A stretch of DNA of 64,000 bases from Centroberyx gerrardi (taxonomy: Eukaryota > Chordata > Actinopteri > Beryciformes > Berycidae): positions 3,358,685-3,422,684 of the forward strand of contig NC_135997.1 of assembly GCF_048128805.1 (NCBI RefSeq), written 5' to 3'. Shown here piece by piece: positions 49,901 to 60,300 of the stretch; position 1 is the first letter of the stretch, and every line of letters starts with the position of its first letter. A model generated the notes under the pieces. The model saw nothing but the letters and a program-made list of their open reading frames with translations, made no database searches and was not told the DNA's origin. A program made the position numbers and the translations under genes.

Positions 49901-51450
49901 TCAGGAAATCACAGAACTATACTGAACAAAAATGTAAACTCAACATGCAACTATTTTACTTGGAAAATTTTACTTAGTTACAGTTCAGATAAGAAAATTA
50001 TTCTTGGTAGAAGGAGAAATGCTAAATAACAGGGATGTAAACAGATTTGTGCACAAGATTTGAGAGAAATAAGCTTTTTGTGTAAATAAATATGGTATAT
50101 TTTATTTTAGCTCATGAAACATGGGACCAAAACTTTACGTGTTGCATTTATATATCTGTTCTTGTACATTTGTATATTTTTCTCTGCAGCACAGACTGCT
50201 GTGGGGTGAAAGGTGGTTCCTGGCAGAGTGATCTAGTTCTGGACGGTCAGGTCAGATTGTAAACAGTAGAGTTCGGTAGAAGATGATCCACTGAGTGGAA
50301 ACGGTGCGGTGCCGCTGCTTTCCGGGCCGTGGAGAGAAATATGTCGGTCGGTGTCCGTATCGTTTTCACAGAATAGCTTTTTTGGAGATATTTTGACAAA
50401 CCCCATTTGGACTCATTGTTAGCAGCATACTACAGGTATGTAAGAGACAAATTATATATAGGTCCAAAATCGCCAAACTTAACCTTTAATGGAGCAACCA
50501 GGTCTTCTCCCTTGATTAGAGTCTTGGTTTTCTAATTTATGATTTTGGCAGTGAACTGAACTACTGATTGATCATAGAAATAACAAAATATCGATTCTTT
50601 TGGAGGGTGGATTTTATTAGTTTTTTTTGCTTCAAATGTGTCTGTCTGTGTTTTCTTAGGCTACATCCTGGCCACCAAGCTGAGGAGACACATGAAGTCG
50701 TCTCACCTGATGGAGAAACCGTTCAGCTGCCACTGTGGAGCGTCCTACACTCTGAGACAGAGTCTGCTGAGGCACCAAGCTCAGCACAGGAGAGAGGGAG
50801 GGAGGGAGGAGGAGGAGGAGGAGGAGGAGGGAGGGAGGGACGACGAGGAGAAGGAGGAAGAGGAGGAGGAGGAGGAGGGGGGGCAGGGAGACGGGAAGAG
50901 GAGGCGGGAGGTTTTGGAGGCGTTGGCGGCTTTAGAGTCCAGTCACCCGAGGCCGGTTAGAGGCCGACCCAGGAAGAACCCACTGCCTCGACTGACGGGA
51001 GAGAAGGAGGTGGGGAGAGGGGGAGGAGAGAAGGAGAGGAGAGGGGGACGAGGAGAAGGGGAGGAAACGGGAGGGGAAGGAGAGAAGGAGGTGGAGAAGA
51101 CAGGAGGGAGGTCTCTAGTGGAAGAGGAGCATGAGAACGAAAGAGCGAGGAGAAGAGGAGGAGGCGAAGGGGAAGTCCCGGGTCGAGTCGAACACACCGT
51201 GGTCTACGTCCAAACTGTGGGCAACCAATCGGAAAGCCTGACCGCATCGAGCTCCGCCCCTCTGCTCCTCGCCTCGGAGACCCCTCTCCCGCAAGGGGCG
51301 GGGCAGGACCTGGTGGAAGTGGTGATATCGGAGGGCGGAGAGCAGTGCATTGTGGTCCGTGGACAGCAGACGGTGGGAGAGCTGGTGATCTTACAGGAGG
51401 AGGGCGGACTCTGTTCTGTGGCTCAGACTGTTGAGATAGAGACCGGGTAG
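37962..51450 (+). CDS. znf408: ZNF408-like zinc-finger protein (PRDM-related, C2H2), complete coding sequence
   Basis: Nuclear C2H2 protein with a degenerate PR/SET-like N terminus; human ZNF408 is linked to retinal disease. Eight coding exons join in phase to 1101 residues: 37962-38237, 39087-39145, 40131-40330, 41964-43375, 44302-44511, 44893-45016, 46325-46558, 50660-51450. The first ATG (37962) follows the acceptor at 37957. The N terminus ([20 protein letters not shown]...) and C terminus ([17 protein letters not shown]... AQTVEIETG) both match human ZNF408. Ten fingers run from about residue 602 to 870, in human order ([57 protein letters not shown]). Longer than human (720 residues) because of acidic tracts, a DTTR array (~281-443) and a Glu/Gly-rich tail with an AT-hook-like VRGRPRK. 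The exon-7 donor gttaga is weak. Confidence 0.9.
39195..39830 (+). repeat. Dispersed repeat B, copy 2
   Basis: Direct-orientation relative of 37195-37690 inside the intron after znf408 exon 2. It keeps several shared blocks, including ttttctactgcttcaggctg and caggggcattttttg. Non-coding. Confidence 0.7.
40575..40745 (+). repeat. Dispersed repeat C, copy 1 (znf408 intron 3)
   Basis: Shares gtggagagttttagtgtccc and atggtctaaatgctgtttcag, plus an aaaatgatcaaat block, with about 46780-46930. Same orientation; probable mobile-element fragment. Confidence 0.65.
41495..41560 (-). repeat. LINE 3'-tail-like fragment
   Basis: Reverse complement of the ttccccacagggacaata...ttatc tail seen at 18840-18901 (here taagataagat...atccccgtggggaaat). 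Confidence 0.5.
42265..42756 (+). repeat. znf408: 12-bp coding tandem repeat in znf408 exon 4 encoding (DTTR)n
   Basis: About 40 units of acaaccagggac / acaactagagac, in frame, encoding a highly charged and hydroxylated DTTR polymer with occasional S or K replacements. Higher-order duplications of several units are visible. Because 12 is a multiple of 3, other frames also stay open (QPGTQLET on the plus strand, VSLV on the minus strand). Those are shadows. Confidence 0.92.
43417..43478 (+). repeat. (CTTT)n/(CTCTTT)n microsatellite
   Basis: Pyrimidine run about 40 bp after the donor of znf408 exon 4. Confidence 0.85.
43553..44169. mobile_element. MITE family D, copy 1 (znf408 intron 4)
   Basis: Contains atcatcaatctgtgatgttc, gaacccactttccctcaacc and agaaagaagccctcgctc, shared with copies at 51544, 52370 and 63519. 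The right end, gggtgaattcttcctttaa, closes on TTAA; the left terminus is degraded. Confidence 0.72.
45239..45602. mobile_element. Tc1/mariner-type non-autonomous element (znf408 intron 6)
   Basis: Terminal inverted repeats accagtcaaaagtttggaca at the left and tgtccaaacttttgactgg at the right, about 360 bp overall, with no transposase frame. These termini are common in fish genomes. Confidence 0.8.
47580..47640 (+). repeat. LINE/SINE 3' tail
   Basis: ttggataaaagcgtctgcca followed by attgtaattgtaaatt matches the shared 3' tail of many fish L2-type LINEs and their SINEs. Confidence 0.6.
49919..50165. mobile_element. Tc1-like MITE
   Basis: Inverted ends actgaacaaaaatgtaaact / cgtgttgcatttatatatct, flanked by TA. 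Contains the familiar agctcatgaaacatgggacc. About 245 bp, non-coding. Confidence 0.75.
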
Positions 51451-51543
51451 TCAGGTCTAAAACCTGGTTTCTCTGGTGTTCCCAACATGTCAGATGTTTC
51501 AGTCCAAAGGTGAGAAACCAGGACTGGAAAAGCAGAAGAACCC

Positions 51544-51995
51544 TTAAAGGAAAAATCCATCCTCTTACACATATCATCAATCTGTGATGTTCAATGCATT
51601 CCAGTTACTTTGTGATGAAGTGTTGTAATTATCTTTTTTGGTGAACCCACTTTCCCTCAACCTACCTCATCTACTTCTACTTCAGTTAGTGATTTCCTAC
51701 GTTTCCCAGAATGCCTTTTGGCAACCCCCAGAGAAGGGGCGTGAACTTGTTGCAAAATGGCGGCTCTAGAAAGAAGCCCTCGCTCATTGATTCTGAGGGA
51801 CTGACGCCAAAACCTGACGTTTATGTTTTAGATGTTTTAGATCCTGAAACATTTTCTGATGTCAAACTCCATTGCAGCTGCTGGAAATATCTGGAGGTGA
51901 CATCACATCTACTTTTAGCCAAACTACAAAATGGGACCAGAAATGCGAGGTTCATCACCAATAGTTGTTTTTTTAACAGTGTTATCCGGCATTGG
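51544..51995. mobile_element. MITE family D, copy 2, in the znf408 3' UTR/flank
   Basis: Starts ttaaaggaaaaatccatcct 93 bp after the znf408 stop and shares the family blocks (gatgttcaatgcattccag, agaaagaagccctcgctc). The right end is degraded. The znf408 3' UTR must end before or inside it, or include it. Confidence 0.72.
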
Positions 51996-52369
51996 TTTCA
52001 TTTGTTCTGCCTCCCATAGCATCGCCATATGGAAATAAATAAAACTTGTAAACGTCAGGGAGGAGCAGAATTGTGAAGCCAGCATAACTGTCACTGAAAT
52101 GTTCAATGTCTGACTGTCTGTTGCTCTGATGGAGATATTGCAAATGGCTTAGTCACGTTGTTGAAAATGGAGAAAAACGCACATTAGTATTGTGTGTGCC
52201 GCAGGCTGATGGTAATCAGTATCTGTAAAAAGCTCTACAGAGACCTGACAAGCAGGTTACAAAAGCCGCTGGACAACTGACACACACAGGGAATTAGTGA
52301 GGCATAGAAAAGCAATAGACAACATGTCCATCCATGTGTTTGTATTATTTAAATTCTTCAGAGCGCTCC

Positions 52370-52665
52370 TTAAAGGAAAAATCAACCCTTGGATACTCTT
52401 ACACCAAATATCATCAATTTATGACATTTAACAACCAGGAGTTATTTTGTGATGAAATGTTGTATTTTATCCACTTTCCCCCAACCGGCCTCTGCCTACT
52501 TCCACTTCAGTTGAAACATTATCTGATATCAAACTCCATTGCAGCTTGCGGCAGAAAAAAAATACACCAAACAACAAAATAGTCCCAGAGATGTAGGAAC
52601 ATTGCCAATAGTTGATTTTTTTTTTTACAGTATTAAAGTGTTTAAGGGTGGATTTTTCCTTTCAG
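52370..52665. mobile_element. MITE family D, copy 3 (short)
   Basis: Left end ttaaaggaaaaatcaaccct and right end agggtggatttttcctttca are inverted repeats. The interior keeps atcatcaatttatgacattt and cactttcccccaacc but lacks the middle of the longer copies. Confidence 0.75.
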
Positions 52666-55600
52666 GTTTTCATTTAGTTTTCAGGATCACATGCACCAAA
52701 GAAAAGAGTCACTGTCGATCCCTGTCTGTCCGGACCTTTCGCCTGTATTCGTGGATTGGAGCCAGTGATCTGTATGCAACATCAAAGACAAACCCACTTA
52801 TGAACCTCATGTTGTTGACACCTCCAGCTTCCTCTGGGACTCCCGACCCAACGGTTGTCAGTTTCTGTCACTCACTGCTAAGACTGTTAACGCTGTCAGG
52901 AGGCAACTGACCCGCAAGATGCAGCTTTCTCTTTGTAACAGTGTTCTGGATGATTTGTAGCATCCCTCCTTTTTCTGGGCAGTTCTGAATTAAACAAACG
53001 TCGTTGAAGACGACCTGCATTTGTTCCTCATTTGTAGTTGCTATTCTAAGATTGTGCTTCTTAATTAGTTAATATTCTAAGATTGTATTCCTGAAGTGCT
53101 TTAATTAGCTTTGTTCCCTTGGCAGCAGCAGTTTACCCATTTGAAAGAAAAAAAAAAAGCCCTTCTCTGAGATTATACCCATTTAATAAGTTGATAGCCG
53201 GAGAGAAACTGTGTTGGCTCATAGTCAGCTGTGTTTCTGTCTCTCTCTCTCTCTGTCTGTCTGTCTGTCTGTCTATATGTTTGTGTTTATCTCCTTTCCT
53301 CCATCTGTCTCCCTCTCTTTCCATTAACCTGTCTGCCTGCCTGGGTTTCTCTTTGTGTCTCTGTTAGAGCCGGAGATATATGACTCATCCAGAGGGTCCG
53401 CAGACGTCACACACCTCTCTACGCTTTCTAGGCTATTAAGTGAAAAAAAAAAAAAAAAGAATATGGAGAGTGTGTGTGTGTGTGTTTTTTCCCCCCCAGT
53501 GGTTTCTGAGCTCCATTTTTAAGTAGTTGCTGCAGAGCTGTCAAGCAGGATTCAGGCTGTTTTCCCAAACTGTCGCTGCAGCAGTTCAGTGGAACTCAGT
53601 GGAGCGATTTAGCGGTGCAGCGGCTATGGGCTTCCAGTGTAATGCATTGTGACTGAGTGGGATTTCTTCATTTGAAACATTTTTGAATTTAACCGAATGC
53701 TTATCAGGAGAGGTGCAGAGTGGCTCCTATTTCATTCTTGCCTTGAAAGAAGTTAATGCCTCAATCCGTTCTGTGGCTTTTCCCATTACTGAGACGCTTT
53801 GGTAGCAGTTAAAGGACAATATCATTGTTTTTGACAGGTGGCTCCTATGTCATCCGTATCTCTTTCAATTATTAGGGTATATTTAGAGGACAAATTGTGC
53901 ATCGGAACATAAAATATAATATCCACATAAAAAGGCAGTGGAAAAATCGGTTCCCAATGGGTCAGAAAACATAAAATAGAAAAGATGGGAAACTGTATAC
54001 ACAAAACAAATAGTTTATTTGCTGCTGCTTTGAAGTGCTTGTACTTGGTAGCACTATTTATAGCAAACAAAATACTTGTTTTGTGCATTATACAGTTTCC
54101 CATCTTTCCGATTTCATAAAATAGACAGGCCTACATACATTGGCTATATGGATGTCAATGGGGAAATCAACCTGTTTTCTCTGGGAGAGGTAAACAAGGA
54201 ACGTTTTCTTTTTGCCTCCCTCAACAACTGAGGTTGATGTGCTGTTGAGCAAGGCCTCACCAGTAGAAGATTGCTGTCCAGTGCCCCCCCCCCCCCCCCC
54301 CACACACACACACAGACTAAACTTGCCCTGAAAGATGACTTTATTGTCTACAAGGACTAATCAAACACAATGTCCCTCTGTAACTCCAACTCCCCAAGAG
54401 CATATGTGAATATAGCCAAACCTGGACACATAAATGGCTAATTGTACCTCTAATGTGGTAGCTGCCAACTAAAATGACATGGGTTATGTTCATTTCTGCC
54501 AACAGGTATGCTGGCACCATCAGCAGCTGCCTGGCCTAACCTGACAGCCTGCATCACCGCCCACACACAGGCTAATGTTAGCTGCAGTGGATCTCCTGGC
54601 CAAAACTCTTTATGGATCCTACAAATAAAATATTCATGTTTTCTGATAGATAACAGGCACAGGCCTGTTAATCTAAACAGCCTTTTATACTCTGCACAAT
54701 GAATTCCATAGACACACGTTTCAGAAAGAAAAGTTGGTGCTCCTTAAGTTTGGTGGGAATAATTTAGTCAGGTCCACCGACAACTAAGATGTGATCACAC
54801 CTACATTTTGTTTTCTTTGGTCTGAGTGGAAAAGTTGACTGTTCAATTTTTTGTATTTTGTTCGTTTAGGTTCACACTGTGCAATTCCTAGCGAAGCAGA
54901 GCTTGTAAACAAAAGTCACATGACTCACAAGCAGCTCATTTATTGGACAAAGTTTTGGTAAGGTGTCATCCTGCCAGGTTAGAGACTTTGGCGGTGGGTT
55001 GAGTCAAAACAAATCTGACTCCAGTCTCTGTAACTTTAGCAAAGCATGATGGACTTGTCTGCACTCTGCTTCTTTGGTGTTCATACCAGTGAAGAACACA
55101 TGAAGAAATAGCTGAATATGAGCATCAGTCCAGACTTCATTTTGTTCTGCTAGGTTTTCCAAGCATGAGGAACTGCTGGCTATCAGATGTCACAGCTTTC
55201 TCCTTATACCCATAATCCCTTGCATTTTGGGGTCGTTTCATATAGTTAGTTGGATTACATTCTCACTCCTAACGAACGTCACCACAGTTCTCTCGTTAGA
55301 GGACCGAGACTCGCATTTTCAGGCGTCTCGGTGCCAGAGTACCAGAGTTCAAATGGCATCTCACCTGGATGAGCAAACAGAACCAAAGCAGTAAACGCTC
55401 CAGAGTTCAACTAAAGCACATCAAACATGCCTGGTGTGAACAACAAGCCTTAAGTAAAGCTTGTTGACGATTGCGCAACTTGGCAGAACTGGCTAGTGTC
55501 ATTAGTAGGAAGATCTACTGCATATCCTTCATCCCTGATTTGTTGTTAAGTCTGCCCATGGGCTCCGGCATCAGAAGATTACTTTCCCGCCTGGATTCAT

Positions 55601-55925
55601 CTCAAGTGGGTATTTGTGACGTCCGACTTTAGTGGTAGGAAGCTGATCTAAAATCTGTCTCACAGGCAGATCAGTGTCTTGGTAAGCTGTATTCACAACC
55701 AGAAGAAGTCTAACCACACTGCAGACAGACTCTGCCAGGCCGGTCTGTGCTCGTCTGCGTACGAATCATCATTCAGTACAAACTTTGCCCATGTGCCCTT
55801 GCCTCCCCTTTCCACTACTCCGGCACAGCAGGCTGTTCAATTAAGAGCATCAGCGAGCGGTTAAATAAGGGTTTTTCACTTTCTCATCTCATCTCAGAAT
55901 AAATGGGAATTGATTGATGACCACT
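52666..55925. other. Intergenic region; no supported gene
   Basis: Holds (TCTG)n near 53240-53275, a poly(A) run near 53442-53459 and a poly(C) run at about 54285-54300. A probable hAT-like element at about 54785-55450 has 'gtgatcacacct' near the left and 'ggtgtgaac' at the right. No coding exon recognised. Confidence 0.45.
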
Positions 55926-55929
55926 CAAA

Positions 55930-56350
55930 GCTGATGTGCATTACAGCTCTCTCTTCTCTCTCTTTCCCTCTAACAGCTTCCTCCTCGTCTTTCTAATTCC
56001 CTCTCCTCTCCTCTCTGTTGTAATACCCTCCTCTTCTCTCTCGCTCTCTCACTCCTAACACCCTCCTCTTCCCCGTATCGCTTTCTCTTTTCCTTTCTTT
56101 TTCTCCCGCTCTCTTTTGTAGTGCCCTCCTCTCCTCTCCTCTCCTAATACCATCCTCTCATCTTTCATTAACACCCTCCTCTTCTCCCCTTCTCCTTTCT
56201 CTCTCTCTCTCCTCTACTCTCTCAACTCCCACTTCTCCACTTTTCCTCATACCATCCACTCCTCTCTCCCTCTCCTCTCCACTCACTCTTTCTTTTCATC
56301 TCTCTCTCGCCCTGCTCTCTACTCTATTACTCTCTCTCTCTTTATTCCAG
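55930..56350 (+). repeat. ~420-bp polypyrimidine tract upstream of the adrenergic receptor gene
   Basis: Almost entirely C and T on the plus strand, with degenerate repeated 'ccctcctcttctc' units separated by taa(t/c)a. A second pyrimidine-rich stretch follows at 56455-56610. Such homopurine-homopyrimidine DNA can form triplex structures in vitro. Confidence 0.8.
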
Positions 56351-57345
56351 CAGTAGAGAATCAGTGAGCAGCAGCAGCAGCGGCAGCAGCAGTGTCACTC
56401 AGCCACGGAGCGACTCACATGAAAGTGAGGACCTCTTTTCTTGTCTTTTGTTTTCTTACATTGCCTCCCTTTCTTCTCTCCTCTCCTTTCCTTTTCTCCC
56501 CTCGTCTCATCTCTTCCTCCTCTTCTTCCCCTTCGCTCTCCCCGCAATTCTCCTCTTTGATTCTTCTCATTTCTTTCTCTACTTTTCTCCATTTCCATCC
56601 TTTTTTTCTGCCACACTGGTCCTTTTTCGGAGAGCGGCATTCAGCAGTATGAGGATACCATGCATTCCAAATAGGTTTTCTTGCCTTGCTCCGACCAGAG
56701 CATACAGCTGTACGTTTTTTTTTTTGTTTTTTTTTTCTTAGGAGAACAAGCTAATTGCATCACATTGGAAACAAGTATCTAGTGCTTTCCGGGTTCAGAT
56801 ATGTATGTGAATGGATTGTTTAACAGGTATGATTTTTTAATCCCAGCATAAACCAAGCAAATCTTTGCTTTCATAACGGAGTGTCTTGTGGCTTGCACAC
56901 TGAGCTGAAACATTATGTACTTGTGGATATGTAATATGAAATATTCACCATGGGAGTAGCGCTGTGAGGATTTGAAATGTCCGTAGCAGACGTGTAATTA
57001 TTATTCTGACAGAGACTTAATGTGTTTTTATAGTTTGCTCAGATAGCGTGCCTTTATTTTGTTGGGGGGAAAAAAAATAATTGATGATTTCTCGGTGGTG
57101 AGGGAAATATTTAATGGTTTTCTTGGAGAGTAACCAAAGAAAGACCCTTTTTGAATTTTTTGGTCATTTCTTTCATTCTGTCGACCTTTCGTGTCTTTTC
57201 TCTTGTTAATTTTGTCATTTATTCTTGTCATGTTTTTGGTATTTTTTTCTGGTGGTTTTTCACTGCTCTGCGTAAAGAGACTCCCTCTGCTTTGAATGAG
57301 CGGGAGGTGAAAAATGGGGATCATAACGTCAATCATTTAACCAGG

Positions 57346-60300
57346 ATGGACTTAACGGAGGTCTTAACGCCTTTAATGACCACGATGCCGGCCACTTTAC
57401 CGCCCAACTCTTCATTGGAGAGCGTCAACCAAACGTCCTCGTCGAGATCCCCTCCTGGGCTTCCTCACTCACAGGTGGCGTCGGTGTTCATTGTGCTCGT
57501 GGTCACGGTCATCATCCTGGGGACTGTGGTGGGGAACGTGTTGGTTGTGGTGGCGGTGTTCACCAGCCGCGCGCTGCGGGCGCCGCAAAACCTCTTCCTG
57601 GTGTCCCTGGCATCGGCCGACATCCTGGTGGCTACACTGGTCATCCCCTTCTCCCTGGCTAATGAGGTGAGGAAATCGTTTTTTAGATCTATGTGACGTA
57701 CATGACGATATACGTGACGTTGTGGTGGAGGGCTTCCAGTATTGGTAGGAGTTTGACTGATTTAAAGCTGCACTGGGCGACTTGGCACTTTGGCGGCACC
57801 AAGTGGCAGTGGGAGTTTGAATTTGTGAGAGTTTGAAGGACTTCATTACCCAGAAATTATATAATGTGAATGTGAATGATACAAACTGGGCATTTCTCAA
57901 ACCTAAATTTCTACTTCTTAGTGGCTGGTGCGGTTGGAGGAAAAAAAAATCTTTTGGGAGCAAGTTCAACCAGCTTTCTCTCGACAGAGCAGAGAACTTG
58001 CTCGTCTTGCAGGTTTTGTATTTCGCTCTTAAGAATTGATTCATCACTTGTGGCCCGACATTTCCTATCCAGTGACCGACAACAGAAATTAAATTGGGCA
58101 AATGGTGTGAATCTACGCCGTCTCAGTTAGTCTCAGTCTTTGATGTAGTCCCAATTTGTGATTAAGACTAATAAGACAGGAGTATTTTAAAAAAAAAAAA
58201 AATTTGCCTATAGCGCAGCTTTAAAGAGGTTAGTAGTAGAATCGTTTTCCAGCCATTTAATGATTCTTCTCCCCTACAGGTGAAGGGTGACTGGCATATT
58301 ATCATGTCTGTTATTCTTTCTCCTCTACTTTACATGAAGGTCCACTGGTATGGTTTTCTTTTTCCTCTGTAGAGCTGCTGGTACTTTGGATCCTCCTGGT
58401 CCTCCTCCTGTCTGGCTCTGGGCGTTCTGCTCATCTTACCTGTACTTGAACTGGTGCTTATCATGTCCTTTCTGCTTCTTCTCTCTTCCAGGTGATGGAC
58501 TGCTGCTATTTTGATTCCACCTAGCACAACAAATCAGCTCATATTTTGCATTTATGTTGTCATTACATCAAAAGCTCTGACAAAATAAATAGATGAAATA
58601 GCTGAGACTTTTACCCGGGGAAGATTAATCGAGCAGGCTTGCAGTGACACACTCACATGACAACCAGTCTTCTACTGTTAGTTACTGCACACCTTCAGCT
58701 GGAGCAGTTGGGGGTTAAAGGAATAATTCACCCTAAAATGAAAATTCAGTCAATATCTACTCACCCCCATGTCAGTTGAAACTCCAGTGAGTCAGCCTTC
58801 GTAGCTCCATCTCAGTCTTTGATGAGTTCATCTTTTTACAGCTCCAGAAAAGTATTAAATGTCCATCAAATTTCTCCACAGCTCATGCAGCATAAACCAA
58901 GTATTCTGGAAATTTACTGTGGGTCCAATATTTACCTCTTTATCTCCTGTCAGTTAGGAAAATCTAGGAGATAAAGAGGTAAATATTGGACTTTTGGACC
59001 CACGGTGCAATTTGCTTCTACAGAATACTTGAATTATGCTGCATGAGCTGTTTGGAGAAAGGACATTTTATGCTTTTTTTTTTTGAGCTGTAAAAAGATG
59101 GCTTCAGCAACTTCAATAGTTTGGGAGAAGGAGATGGAGCTACGGGGGCAAACTCGCTCGGTCCTACAAACTTCAAAGGGGTTTTGGCTGATATGGGGAT
59201 GAGTAGATAATGACTGAATTTTCATTTTGAGCTGAACTATTCCTTATTTGGGAATTATAGACATAGACATATATATTGTCAGGGTGGCCTTGCTCAAGGC
59301 CACCCTGACAATAGTTGTTTAAGGTAAAGACAGCATTATTCCTTTACTGACCCAGACCTAGAGCTAGTCCTAGACCAGAATTCAAACCTCTGTAACCTTT
59401 GGGCTACCAAAGACCAAATGGTTTTATCCTCTCTTTTCTCCAGATGACGGGCTACTGGGTTTCATACAGTTAGAGACAAAGAATAAGGTGATTGGTACTC
59501 TAATGGTTTGTCTTCTCTTCTGTAGGTTGTGGGCTGCTGCTGCCTAAACTAGTAATTAACACGTCTTAAATGGTTTCTCCTCTGTCCAGGTCATGGGCTA
59601 CTGGTACTTTGGTCCCACCTGGTGCTCCTTCTACCTGGCTCTGGACGTTCTCTTTTGCACTTCTTCCATCGTCCACCTATGTGCCATCAGCCTCGACCGC
59701 TACTGGTCTGTCACTAAAGCTGTCAGCTACAACCGCAAGCGGACACCAAAACGGATTAAAGCCATGATCAGCATTGTGTGGCTGATATCTATCGTCATCT
59801 CCTCCCCGCCGCTCCTCATGACACAGAAAGAGGAGGCTCGGGCCTTTGAGACGAGGCAGCAGGAGGAAGACGCCCCGAGGCAGGAGTGTCTTCTCAACAA
59901 TCAGACCTGGTACATTCTCTCCTCCTGCCTGGTGTCTTTCTTCGCCCCAGGAATCATCATGATACTTGTTTACTGTAAGATCTACCGCGTTGCCAAGCAG
60001 CGAGCCTCCACTGTGTTCGTGGCGAAGAATGTGATGGAGCGGCAGCCATCGCAGTCGGAGACGTGCTTCGTGGGCACCGCCGGGACCTGCCAGAGGATGG
60101 GACCGGGCCGCGGGAAATCCCGGTACGAGCCGGGCAGCCCGCGCCCCGCGTACCAACACTGCTCGTCCATCGTCGACAGCAACAGCAGCAGCCACAAACG
60201 AGGAGAGCTGGATGATATTGACTTAGAAGAGAGGTGCTGCCAATCCAAATTGAAAACCTCCTCCTCCTCTTTTTCCTCTTCCCTCCGCTTCCCCAGGAGA

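Larger units (their letters stand above)
46559..50659 (+). other. znf408: znf408 intron 7 (4.1 kb)
   Basis: Contains repeat C copy 2 (46780-46930), a LINE/SINE tail at 47585-47640, retroelement-tail-like sequence at 48320-48410 (gacgaaggcatgcggccga) and a Tc1-like MITE at 49919-50165. No internal exon was needed: finger 9 reads straight from exon 7 (CHICGKG) into exon 8 ([10 protein letters not shown]). Confidence 0.6.

Noticed and set aside
56364..56741. 125-codon frame beginning with a serine run (from CAG repeats)
   Set aside because: Low-complexity pyrimidine-derived sequence, not in frame with or spliced to the receptor by any clear signal.
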